This document shows positions 49,701-60,443 of a stretch of DNA of 64,000 nucleotides, piece by piece (positions within the stretch are counted from its first letter, which is position 1; each line of letters opens with the position of its first letter). This DNA is from Streptomyces griseosporeus (lineage in GTDB: Bacteria; Actinomycetota; Actinomycetes; Streptomycetales; Streptomycetaceae). The stretch covers positions 1,819,165 through 1,883,164 of the forward strand of contig NZ_BNBR01000001.1 in the NCBI RefSeq assembly GCF_014656055.1, read 5' to 3'. The notes under the pieces are model-generated. The model was not told the origin of the DNA and ran no database searches. It saw only the letters and a list, made by a program, of their open reading frames with translations. The position numbers and the translations under genes were made by a program.

Positions 49701-49850
49701 CCGGGCACCGCGTACGGCGTCTCCCCCGCCGCCCGCCCGAACACCCCCGGCCGCCCGGCCCAGACACTCGCACTGGCCGGCGCGGGCCTGGCGGCGGCGG
49801 GCGCCGTGGTCGGCGCGGCGGCGGGGGTGGCGCGACTGTTGCGGCGGTGA
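46725..49850 (+). CDS. FAD- and Fe-S-containing oxidoreductase (glycolate/D-lactate dehydrogenase type)
   Basis: A 1,041-residue fusion. N-terminus: PCMH-type FAD-binding domain (about 60-260; VVVPRTPEAAAEAVAVARE, VLSRGGGTSLAGQCTN) and a C-terminal FAD-oxidase cap to ~570 (GSLSGEHGDGQTRGELL, MNPGKVV). Then a ferredoxin-like [4Fe-4S] domain with CVGVGKCRQHTNSGGAVMC and CLACKGCKKDCPADVD, followed by two CCG-type (heterodisulfide reductase-like) domains (TEPLCCGLTW; SGCCGLAGNFGFE). The last ~25 residues are a hydrophobic segment with Arg end (LAGAGLAAAGAVVGAAAG), likely a membrane anchor. Such proteins oxidise D-2-hydroxy acids and pass electrons to the quinone pool. Start ATG 46725 has GAGGAGG. 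Confidence 0.9.
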   Translation: MVASDLPAPVGPRPAPPDVDAAALAAALRERVDGEVRFDAGSRAAYSTDASNFRQTPIGVVVPRTPEAAAEAVAVAREHGAPVLSRGGGTSLAGQCTNTAVVIDWSKYCHRVESVDTDARTCVVQPGIVLDELNRQLAPTGLRFGPEPATHANCCIGGMIGNNSCGATAQAYGKVVDNIVRLEVLLYDGTRFWCGQTSDEEYAEIEQRGDLRASVYRQLRALRDTYADAVRRGFPDIPRRVSGYNLDSLLPEHGFDVAGLLVGSESTLVTVLRAELKLVPVVKERTLVVLGFPSIDRAADAVPSVLPYEPIALEGLDKHLIRDERLKHLNPDAIAQLPDGKAFLMVQFGADTLKEAEERAHRMLDGLHESEHDPDVAFLDDPSHEEQLWQVREAGLGATAHLPARPDTFEGWEDSAVPPERLGDYLRRLRELFEEFGYQSDTGPSLYGHFGQGCVHTRIPFDLYTAEGVATYRRFLERAADLVVEFGGSLSGEHGDGQTRGELLPRMFGQELVEAFGRVKAVFDPENRMNPGKVVAPYRLDEHLRLGGDWAPYDPQDLYFRFPHDGGSFAEAANRCVGVGKCRQHTNSGGAVMCPSYQVTMEEEHSTRGRARLLFEMMDGHGDSAIRDGWRSEAVRDALDLCLACKGCKKDCPADVDMATYKAEFLAHHYEGRPWRRPRSDWSMGWLPAVAQAVGRARLGPLVNTLTHTPLLARAAVAAAGVENRELPLFAAETLQQWYARHEPRGTGERGRVLLWPDTFTNSFHPHLGQAAVHVLEAAGWEVDLPTEPLCCGLTWISTGQLGTAKRVLQRTVRRLADHVRAGGLVVGLEPSCTAVFRADAGELFPGDRDVRRLAAQTVTLAELLTEHSPGYEPPRVPESSARALAQVHCHQHAVMGWDADRELLRRAGVDAEHLESGCCGLAGNFGFERGHLDVSRACAERVLLPRLRAADEETVVLADGFSCRTQIHELDSGGHEAVHLAELLAQGLPDAPGTAYGVSPAARPNTPGRPAQTLALAGAGLAAAGAVVGAAAGVARLLRR

Positions 49851-50042
49851 CGGGCACCTGGCCCAAGGGCACCTGGTCGGTCGGGGGGGCAGGTCGGCTG
49901 AGCCCGGGGGCACTCGGCCGACAGTGCCGCGGCAGGCGCGGGTCGGCCGGGCCCGCGGGGCACCCCGGCCAACCAGGGGGCTGGTCGGCCGTGCCCGCAG
50001 GCCAGTCGGCCGACCGGCGGGCAGGTCGGCCGTGCCCCCGGG

Positions 50043-51923
50043 TCAGTCGGCCACGTCGACGCCGTAGCCGCGGGCCAGGTCGGCGAGGCCGTGGTCGTAT
50101 CCCTGGCCGACGGCGCGCAGCCGCCAGCGCTCTCCCCGGCGGTAGATCTCGGCGAGGATCATGGTGCGTTCGGTGGTGGCGGCGTCGAGGGTGGCCCGGG
50201 CGGCCGGGGCGGCGCCGACGCCACTCGTGGCGGTGATCTCGACGGCGCCGATGTCGGAGAAGGTCGCGGCGCCGTCGATCGCGGCGGCGATGACGACCCT
50301 GTGGGTCTCCAGGGGCAGCCGCTCCAGGTCGACGGTGACGGCCTGCTCCGTCGGTCCGTCCGTGGCGAGCCGCAGCGTGCCGTCCGGGTGCTCGGGAGCG
50401 CCGTAGAACACGAAGTCCTCGTCCCCCGCCACCTGCTCCTGCGCGTCGACCGCGAATGCGACCACGTCGACGTCACAGGGCGCCTGCTGGCGCCACGCGG
50501 CGGCCACCGTCCAGGCCGTGCCGGTGTCGGCCAGGTCGATGACGGCTCCTCGGACCAGCACCCGCGCCGCGTCGGGCCGGCCCTCGGCCGCGCTCCCCGC
50601 CGTGGCCGGTGCGGGCCTCTCCGCGGCTTCCGGTGCCAGGAGCCAGGCGGCGTCGTGGACGGGGAGCCCGAGAGCGGCGATACGGCTCATGCGCCGGTCC
50701 GCCTCGCCGCCGGGCAGGACGACCACATCGGTCACACCGGCCGAGAGGTTGACCGCCGCGGAGGCACCCAGCGCGACGACGCGCCCTCGGGCTTCCACGG
50801 CCGCCTCGTGGGTACCGCCGAGGACCAGGACCCTGCGACCGGCGAGGGGACGGTCCGGCGTCGCAGGGGACACGACCGGGGCGGCGGCCCTCTGGGCCGG
50901 GATCTCGGGCGTCGGCGCGGGCGGCGCGGGCGGCGCGGTGATGGTGCGGTCGGGTGCGGTGGTCGTGCGGTCGGCCGGTGCCTCCGCGCCGCGCTGCCGG
51001 GCGACGCCCTTGGCGCGGCCGGGCCGCACGTCCTCCAGCAGCCGCAGGTACGTCGGCTCGTCCACGAGCGGGACGCCCTCGTCCACGGCCCGACGGAGTT
51101 TGGCGGAGGCCGCGGCGGGGTCGTTGGTGACGACGAGGCTGGTCCGGCCGCTGACCGACGTCATCATGTTCAGCCCGGCCGCCACCGAGCGGGCGACCAG
51201 TTCCTCGCGGGAGACCCGGGTGTCCCCGGTGATGGCCACCTTCATGCCCTGCACCAGGGGCCCGCCCGGGGTGTAGCGGCCCGGGTTGCGGTACGGGCAG
51301 GGCGTCTTCGGGACGTAGGGCTTGTAGTCCTGGCGGGGCGGGCAGTCCAGCAGCGGCAGGGACAGGCCCAGTCGTTCGGCGGCCTCCAGCGAGCCGCGCA
51401 GGATGCCGGAGAGGACGCGTACGTCGTCCTGCGCGTCGTGGGCGCGCTCCTGGCGCACTCCGTAGTGCGCGGCGAGCGTGCCCAGCTTGAGGTCGGGGAC
51501 CGCGGGCCCGATCAGGCGGTTGAGGGCCAGCGTGCACAGCCGCCTGCCGACCGGCACCCACGAGCGGACGTGGGCGAACTCATGGGCCAGGAAGTCGTAG
51601 TCGAACTGTGCGTTGTGCGCGACGAGGACACGGCCGCCGAGCAGCGCCCCCACGCGAGGGGCGATCTCCTCGAAGGTGGGCGCGCCCGCGAGACGGGCGG
51701 CGGTGAGGCCGTGGACGTGCACCGGCCCGGGATCGCAGCCCGGGTTGAGCAGGGTGGAGAACTCCCCGGTCGGGTTGCCGCGGGCGTCCAGCGTGAGGAC
51801 CGCCAGCGAGAGGACCCGGTCCCGGCCCGGCCTCAGCCCGGAGGTCTCCACGTCGACCAGCGCCCAGTCGTGGAAGTAGTCCGGCAGGGTGGGCCACGTG
51901 GGTTCCGACGACAACAGGACCAT
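50043..51923 (-). CDS. Exonuclease - BRCT - TerD fusion protein
   Basis: A 626-residue fusion. Residues ~18-190: DEDDh 3'-5' exonuclease (ALVDVETSGL, LVAHNAQFDYDFLAHEF, ERAHDAQDDVRVL). Residues ~225-305: BRCT domain (GMKVAITGDTRVSREELVA). Residues ~345-420: a second, weaker BRCT-like unit (RRVLVLGGTHEAAVEARG). Residues ~440-626: TerD/tellurite-resistance type domain, ending MILAEIYRRGERWRLRAVGQGYDHGLADL. TerD domains bind Ca2+ in stress complexes; the same modules are found in Ter-linked DNA-processing systems. Start ATG 51923 has GAGGAGGGG upstream. The 192 bp beyond its stop (49851-50042) are G/C-rich imperfect GGTCGGCCG repeats with no gene. Confidence 0.88.
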   Translation of the reverse strand: MVLLSSEPTWPTLPDYFHDWALVDVETSGLRPGRDRVLSLAVLTLDARGNPTGEFSTLLNPGCDPGPVHVHGLTAARLAGAPTFEEIAPRVGALLGGRVLVAHNAQFDYDFLAHEFAHVRSWVPVGRRLCTLALNRLIGPAVPDLKLGTLAAHYGVRQERAHDAQDDVRVLSGILRGSLEAAERLGLSLPLLDCPPRQDYKPYVPKTPCPYRNPGRYTPGGPLVQGMKVAITGDTRVSREELVARSVAAGLNMMTSVSGRTSLVVTNDPAAASAKLRRAVDEGVPLVDEPTYLRLLEDVRPGRAKGVARQRGAEAPADRTTTAPDRTITAPPAPPAPTPEIPAQRAAAPVVSPATPDRPLAGRRVLVLGGTHEAAVEARGRVVALGASAAVNLSAGVTDVVVLPGGEADRRMSRIAALGLPVHDAAWLLAPEAAERPAPATAGSAAEGRPDAARVLVRGAVIDLADTGTAWTVAAAWRQQAPCDVDVVAFAVDAQEQVAGDEDFVFYGAPEHPDGTLRLATDGPTEQAVTVDLERLPLETHRVVIAAAIDGAATFSDIGAVEITATSGVGAAPAARATLDAATTERTMILAEIYRRGERWRLRAVGQGYDHGLADLARGYGVDVAD

Positions 51924-52020
51924 GCGCGGCGCCCCTCCTCGAGGTGCGGCAGGCTCCCCACCTTCTCCGCACCGGTGATCGATCGGTGGGATTTTCGCAC
52001 GCTCCGGATCGCTGTCGAGA

Positions 52021-52047
52021 AACCCCGGCCGTCGCACGACCGGGGTT
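52021..52047 (-). terminator. Hairpin downstream of the GH62 gene
   Basis: AACCCCGG (52021-52028) pairs with CCGGGGTT (52040-52047), with an inner CGT/ACG pairing; 60 bp past the GH62 stop on the minus strand. Confidence 0.6.
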
Positions 52048-52106
52048 CCTCGGCACGGTGATCCTCCGTCAGCGGGCAGGGGCGTTCACGCCGCGCGCCG
52101 GGGAGG

Positions 52107-55471
<3,365 letters not shown>

Positions 55472-55486
55472 CCAAACGTGGGTCCT

Positions 55487-55519
55487 GGGTCGCCGTCCCG
55501 CCGGGGCGGCGGCCCTTTT
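55487..55519 (+). terminator. Terminator of xlnA
   Basis: GGGTCGCCGTCCCG (55487-55500) pairs with CGGGGCGGCGGCCC (55502-55515, G-U wobbles), followed by TTTT. Confidence 0.8.
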
Positions 55520-55641
55520 CGTTGTCCGCCGGGACGGCTCCTTGGCGCCGGGGCGCGGGTACAGTGGCAGGCCCCATCCGCTTCATCCTTTCCCGGGCCC
55601 CTCGGCCGGACCTTCCGGCCTCTGCCGGAAGCGACGGATTC

Positions 55642-56379
55642 ATGGCTCTGGTGGTACAGGACCGCACGTTTCTCGATGTCCTCAGCGCCGAAGCACGGAA
55701 GGATCTGTTCCGGATCAGTGTGGAGCGGACGTTCCGGGCGGACGAGCACCTCCTGCGGGAGCAGGACGACAGCAGCCATGTGCTGGTGCTGCTGGAGGGG
55801 TGGGCCGTGGTGTCGACGGCGACCGACCGGTCCTCCGCCAGGTTGATCCTGGCACTGCGCCGACGCGGTGAGGTCGTCGGCGAAATGGCCGCGTTGGGCG
55901 GCATCGCGCGCAGCGCCTCCGTCACCGCGCTCGGTCCGGTGCGGACCCTCGTGGTGCCCGGCGCCCGGTTCCGCGCGTTCGCCGGGCGCGACCCCGAGGT
56001 GTCGGCGCTGCTCATGGCCCAGCTCGTCTCCCGGCTGCGCACCGCCGACGAGGAGCGGCGCACGCTCGCCTCCCTGACCGTCATCCAGCGGGTGGCCGGG
56101 CGGCTGCTGGAGCTCGGGGAGCTCCAGCGGGCGGCCTCCGGTCGGGCGGGCACGCGGGACACGGGTGGGCCCGGGGACGAGTTCCCGGTGCTCGCGCAGT
56201 TCGCCCAGCACGACCTCGCGGACGCCGTCGGCGCCACCCGCGAGGCCGTCGCCAAGTCGCTGCGGCTGCTGCGGGCCGCCGGTGTCGTCCGGACCCGGCC
56301 CCGCCGCATCGAGCTGATCGACCACGACGCGCTGCGCCTACTGGCGGCCGGCGGGAACATCGGGTTCCCGGCTCCCTGA
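55642..56379 (+). CDS. Crp/Fnr-family transcriptional regulator
   Basis: A 245-residue regulator. N-terminal cyclic-nucleotide-binding-type beta-roll (about 15-125) with a phosphate-binding-cassette-like RRGEVVGEMAALGGIARSAS: the Glu of GE and Arg of RSA are those that contact cNMP in Crp. C-terminal HTH (about 185-240): FAQHDLADAVGATREAVAKSLRLLRAAGVV. It differs from the housekeeping Streptomyces Crp. It sits directly in front of the cyclase operon, and a CRP-like TGTG-N8-CACA palindrome (56546-56567) lies in the intervening gap, so it could sense the operon's nucleotide product. That link is an inference. Start ATG 55642 (the preceding open frame is xylanase shadow). Confidence 0.85.
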   Translation: MALVVQDRTFLDVLSAEARKDLFRISVERTFRADEHLLREQDDSSHVLVLLEGWAVVSTATDRSSARLILALRRRGEVVGEMAALGGIARSASVTALGPVRTLVVPGARFRAFAGRDPEVSALLMAQLVSRLRTADEERRTLASLTVIQRVAGRLLELGELQRAASGRAGTRDTGGPGDEFPVLAQFAQHDLADAVGATREAVAKSLRLLRAAGVVRTRPRRIELIDHDALRLLAAGGNIGFPAP

Positions 56380-56545
56380 GCGACTCTTCGTACGGCTGTT
56401 CCCCTCCCCCAGCAGTCACCCCTGCCCCCATGCGTGTGACCACGCGGCTGTCAAGGGCAGCCCGGGGTTGTGTGGAAGTGCGGGGCGCAGAACGGCACAG
56501 CGTGCAAGGCGCGCGTTTTCGGAGCGCGATCCATGTGCTGCCACC

Positions 56546-56567
56546 CGATGTGTAAACGACCACATCG
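56546..56567 (+). promoter_or_regulatory. CRP-like palindrome upstream of the cyclase operon
   Basis: CGATGTG (56546-56552), 8 bp, CACATCG (56561-56567): perfect 7-bp arms that contain TGTG-N8-CACA, the half-site spacing of Crp-family operators. It lies 59 bp upstream of the cyclase start and 167 bp after the crp-like gene. Confidence 0.6.
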
Positions 56568-56625
56568 TGAGTCGGCGTGAGCCGCCATGCTGACGGTCAG
56601 TCACTGCACTAGAGGGGGGTGGCAG

Positions 56626-57636
56626 ATGGCTGATGGAGCCGTCTACAAGACCTTGATGAGCGTGGACACCCGGGAATCGGGCAGCTACCTCGACGGCGCG
56701 AAACGGCGGATGCGCGCACGGATCTACGACCTGGCCCACGCGTCCTTCGCGGCGGCGGGCGTGGCGAGGTCCATGCTCCACCTGGAGGACCGGGGGGACG
56801 GGTTCATCGCCGCGGTGGACGCGCGCATCCCGCCCGTCAGGCTGCTCGGCACCTGGCTGGCGGAGATGCACCAGCGGCAGCGGGTGGGGAACGAGGATCT
56901 GGCACGCCGCCTCGGCCTGCGCGTCGGACTGCACGTGGGTCCGGTGGAGCACGACGAGGAGGGGTTGTCGGGCCATGCGATGGACCTCGTCTGCCGGCTG
57001 GCGGACTCACCGGTGACGCGCACGGTGCTGGACCGCTCGGGGCGCGATCTGGTCCTCGTGGTCTCCGCCTCACTGCACCACGAGGTGGTCCGGCACGGTG
57101 GGCGGTTCGTGGAGCCTTCCGCGTACCGCTCGGCCCGGGTCGCGCTGAAGGAGGGCCCCGTCACCGCGTGGTTCCACGTGCCCGGCGAGGCCCGGCCCCG
57201 GGTTCCGGGTGACGAGGGGTTCGACACGCTTCCCGTGGACGCGTCTTCGGGGGAGAACGGGGGTGGCGCGTCCACGGGAGCCGAGGCGGAGGGCCGGCCG
57301 GGACCGGGCAAGGACGCGGGGCACGCCGCTCCGGACCCGGCCGGCCGGCCCGCCGCCGACGGTGATCCCCGGGTGCCCGGGACAGAGGCGTGGCCGGTGG
57401 ACACCGGTTCCGGTGCCCACTGGGACATCAAGGTGGAGGGCGGCACCAGCGTCGTCCAGGACCGCGCGACCTTCCGGGGACCGGTCCGCTTCGGGGGCGG
57501 CGGGGGCGCGGACCACGAGGACTGGCCGACCCGCGGCGACAGAGGGCTCGAAGGCCGGGGGGCGGCCGACGACAGCGCCCCGAACGACAGCCGGAGCATG
57601 GGGCAGGACAACGGCTCGACGGAGAACCCGCGTTGA
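56626..57636 (+). CDS. Class III nucleotide cyclase-like protein, first gene of a Pycsar-like operon
   Basis: A 336-residue protein. Residues ~8-195 form a class III cyclase-type fold: Asp14 (LMSVDTRES) and Asp58 (LEDRGDGFIAAV, the GDGF metal motif) correspond to the two Mg2+-binding aspartates, and RVGLHVGPV plus DLVCRLADSP holds the usual transition-state Arg (Arg124); Asp120 replaces the common Asn. So a nucleotidyl cyclase activity (cCMP/cUMP or cAMP/cGMP) is plausible. After a ~60-residue disordered Gly/Pro/Asp stretch there is a motif near 265-295, HWDIKVEGGTSVVQDRATF then GPVRFGG, that is echoed in the next protein. Start ATG 56626 has AGAGGGGGG. It is followed by overlapping genes. 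Alternative: a degenerate cyclase acting as sensor. Confidence 0.7.
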   Translation: MADGAVYKTLMSVDTRESGSYLDGAKRRMRARIYDLAHASFAAAGVARSMLHLEDRGDGFIAAVDARIPPVRLLGTWLAEMHQRQRVGNEDLARRLGLRVGLHVGPVEHDEEGLSGHAMDLVCRLADSPVTRTVLDRSGRDLVLVVSASLHHEVVRHGGRFVEPSAYRSARVALKEGPVTAWFHVPGEARPRVPGDEGFDTLPVDASSGENGGGASTGAEAEGRPGPGKDAGHAAPDPAGRPAADGDPRVPGTEAWPVDTGSGAHWDIKVEGGTSVVQDRATFRGPVRFGGGGGADHEDWPTRGDRGLEGRGAADDSAPNDSRSMGQDNGSTENPR

Positions 57637-60443
57637 GCGGCGACGGCGAGCACGCAGGCGCCGAGAGCCCCGGAGGAGTCCAGGGCGCGTCTCCCGGACC
57701 GGACCAGTGGCGGGCCGGGGACGAACCAGCGGGGCAGGACGGTGAACGGCGGTCCGGCCGGGATTCCGGCAAGGACGCCGAAGGGGAGACAGGGCCGGAC
57801 GGCGCCCCGGACAGGGCGGACGAGGCGGAGCGCGCGGAGCGGCGGGACCGTCAGGAAGAGCGCTTCCGGGAGGCGACCGGGGACCCGCTGGCCGACTCGG
57901 GCGTGCCCGGTGAGGCACGCGCCGCGGCCCGGGTCCAGCGGGCCGCGCAGGCCCGGTTCGACATCCGGGGCAACAGCAGCGTCTTCGACCGGACCAGCTT
58001 CGACCGCGCCCACTTCGGCGATGTCTACATAGGCGCCCGGGACACGGCGGCTCCGGTCTTCGGGGACGTGCCCGAAGACGAGTTGGACCGGCTGCGCCAG
58101 GTCTACCGGGCCCCGGCGGGCTACCCGACGCTGAAGCGGGTGCTCCGCGCGCGCCGGGTGCTGGTGCTGGGCGGCCCGCCCGGCACGGGCCGCCTCACCA
58201 CCGGGCTCTGCCTGCTGGACGAAGTCACCACCGCCGTACGCGACACGGCGTCCGGCGCCGGGGAACCCGTACCCGAGGCGGCGGAAGCCGACGGCCGGAG
58301 GGGCACCGGAGTCCTCACCCGGGGGCGGGTCACCCGGCTCGCCCCGTCCGACCTGAGGCTGCTGTCCGCCGACCCGGGCGCGGTGGCATCCGGTGTGCGG
58401 GACGGTGGCGGTCTGCTCGCCCAACTTCCCGAGAACGCGGGAGATTTCGCCCCGCCGCAGGAGCTGCACCTCGACGCCCTGGCCGCGAGGCTCGCCGCGA
58501 AGGGGTCGTACGCGGTGCTGGTCGTCTCCCCCTCCTCGCCCGCCGGGCATCTGCTGGCGGGGCGCTACGGGCTGGCCTGCCCACCGGCACCAGCCGGGGA
58601 ACTGCTGGAGTGGCAGCTCGTACGCCACCTCGCGGACTGCCCGGACCCGGACGCGCTGGGCCGGGGCGAACAGATCCTCAAGCACCCGCTGTTCCTGGAC
58701 GCGCTGGGCATCCTCCCGGAGGCGCTGCGGCCGTCCGAGACCGAGCTGGTCGCGGAACGGGTGGCCCGGCATGTGCGGGGCGAGCTGAGCCGGGACGCGC
58801 TCTTGGACGCCTGCGGCCGGATCGCGCGCCGGCAGGCCCGCGAGTGGTTCACCGGGACGGCCGACCCGCTGCCCCCGGCGCCCGAGCCCGGCCCGGCCGG
58901 AGCGGACGGGCCGGTGGACACCGCCGCACCCCGGGTGCGGGAGGCCTCGTTCCGGATCGCGCTCGCGGTGCTGGACGGGGAGGCGGTCAGCTCGGTGGCC
59001 GACGCCGCCGAACTTCTCGCCCAGCAGATCCTCGCCGTACGGACACCCGGGCGGGCACACGGACGGCCGGTGTTCGCGGAGGACCTGGAGGGCCTGCTCG
59101 CCGCCTGCCGGGCCGAGGTGCGCACCGCCGAGGAGGAGTCGGTGGGCGGGGTGCCCGTGCCGGTCCGCACGGTCGCCTACCGGGGCACGGCGCTGGCGGG
59201 CTCGGTGCTGGCCGAGGTCTGGCACCGGCATCACGCGGCGCGCGGTCCCGTGGCACGCTGGCTGCGCGATCTGGCGGTCGACCCCCGACCGCAGGTCTGG
59301 GTGCGCGCCGCGGTCGTGGCGGGCGAACTCGCCACCGCCGACCTCGGGTACGGCTTCGCGGAGCTGATCCGGCCGCTGTCGGTGGCCAAGGACACCCGGC
59401 GCCGCTTCTTCGCCGCGACCGCGCTCTCCCAGGCCGCGGGCCGCGAGCCATACCGGTCGGCGGTGCGCGGCGTGGTCACGGACTGGGCGGACGCCCCCGT
59501 GCCGGCACTGCGCTGGACGGCGGCGCTGGCCCTCGGCTCCGGACGGATCGTGGACGACACCCGGCAAGCCATGGAGCTGCTGTGCCGCATCGGCGGCCGG
59601 GACGAGGGCGCCCAGGCGCTCGTCGCCTCCTACGGCGCGACCCGGCTGGTGGCCGGCAGCCGGGCCGGGGAGGCGGCCACCGTGCTGCGCGAGTGGTCCG
59701 AGAACGGCTCCGCCGAGCAGCTGAACCTGGCGATGCTCTGTGCCGTACGGCTGTTCTGCGCGCGGACCGACGACATGTGGCAGGCGGAGGAGCGCGACGG
59801 GCCCGGCGCGCCGCCCGCTGACGCCGCCACGTCCGTCCCGGCGTCCGTCAGCCGGGTGTGGGGGCCGGGCGGGGTGCGGCTCGCGGGCCGGATGCCGGGG
59901 CAGCCGGGCGGTGCCGGGCAGCACGCCCGGACCGGGCAGGACGAACGGCCGCCGGTGCCGCGCGCGTCGGTCGAGGTGACCGACGCGGAGCTGGCCCGGC
60001 GTGCGCACTGGCCGCTCGTGCCGGCCGTGGCCGTGGCGGTGGAGAGCGCGGCCGAGCCGCTGGCCGACCTGCTGTGGCGGTCGCTGGCGAACCGGCTGTC
60101 GCACCAGGCCGCGACGGAGGGCCTGGCGACCTGGCTGCGGGCCGCCGAGGCGGACGCCGTGGTACCCGGACGGGCAGGCCGCACCTATGTGTTCGAGCAG
60201 GCGGCCGGGGACGGACCGGCCGACGGCACCGCCGGACGGCCCGGGGAGATCCTCCAGGCGCTGCTGTGGCTGCTGCCCCGGATGATCCGCGACCGTCGGG
60301 ACGCCGAACGGTTGCGCTGGCTGCTGCGGTTGCTGGTGGACGCGCCGGAGGAACCGATGACCGCCGCCTTCGCCCGCCATGTGGTGGCCGCGATGGCGGC
60401 GGCGGGACGCGGCCGGAGCGGCCGGGGGGAGGAGCACAGGTGA
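57633..60443 (+). CDS. P-loop ATPase with helical repeats (conflict-system switch, unrecognised family)
   Basis: A 936-residue protein. I place the start at TTG 57633, overlapping the cyclase stop (TTGA) with GGAGAA 7 nt before; this is uncertain. The first ~100 residues are disordered and charged. Residues ~108-135 carry FDIRGNSSVFDRTSFDRAHF then GDVYIG, a motif shared with the cyclase C-terminus. VLRARRVLVLGGPPGTGRLTT (~170-190) is a Walker A-like loop with Arg for the usual Lys (GxGR). The rest, to ~930, is helical, HEAT-like, with VAYRGTALAGSVLAEVWHRH and RWLRDLAVDPRPQVWVRAAV. Function unknown; architecture resembles STAND-type NTPases that gate defence effectors. The next gene overlaps by 4 bp. 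Confidence 0.65.
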   Translation: MSGDGEHAGAESPGGVQGASPGPDQWRAGDEPAGQDGERRSGRDSGKDAEGETGPDGAPDRADEAERAERRDRQEERFREATGDPLADSGVPGEARAAARVQRAAQARFDIRGNSSVFDRTSFDRAHFGDVYIGARDTAAPVFGDVPEDELDRLRQVYRAPAGYPTLKRVLRARRVLVLGGPPGTGRLTTGLCLLDEVTTAVRDTASGAGEPVPEAAEADGRRGTGVLTRGRVTRLAPSDLRLLSADPGAVASGVRDGGGLLAQLPENAGDFAPPQELHLDALAARLAAKGSYAVLVVSPSSPAGHLLAGRYGLACPPAPAGELLEWQLVRHLADCPDPDALGRGEQILKHPLFLDALGILPEALRPSETELVAERVARHVRGELSRDALLDACGRIARRQAREWFTGTADPLPPAPEPGPAGADGPVDTAAPRVREASFRIALAVLDGEAVSSVADAAELLAQQILAVRTPGRAHGRPVFAEDLEGLLAACRAEVRTAEEESVGGVPVPVRTVAYRGTALAGSVLAEVWHRHHAARGPVARWLRDLAVDPRPQVWVRAAVVAGELATADLGYGFAELIRPLSVAKDTRRRFFAATALSQAAGREPYRSAVRGVVTDWADAPVPALRWTAALALGSGRIVDDTRQAMELLCRIGGRDEGAQALVASYGATRLVAGSRAGEAATVLREWSENGSAEQLNLAMLCAVRLFCARTDDMWQAEERDGPGAPPADAATSVPASVSRVWGPGGVRLAGRMPGQPGGAGQHARTGQDERPPVPRASVEVTDAELARRAHWPLVPAVAVAVESAAEPLADLLWRSLANRLSHQAATEGLATWLRAAEADAVVPGRAGRTYVFEQAAGDGPADGTAGRPGEILQALLWLLPRMIRDRRDAERLRWLLRLLVDAPEEPMTAAFARHVVAAMAAAGRGRSGRGEEHR

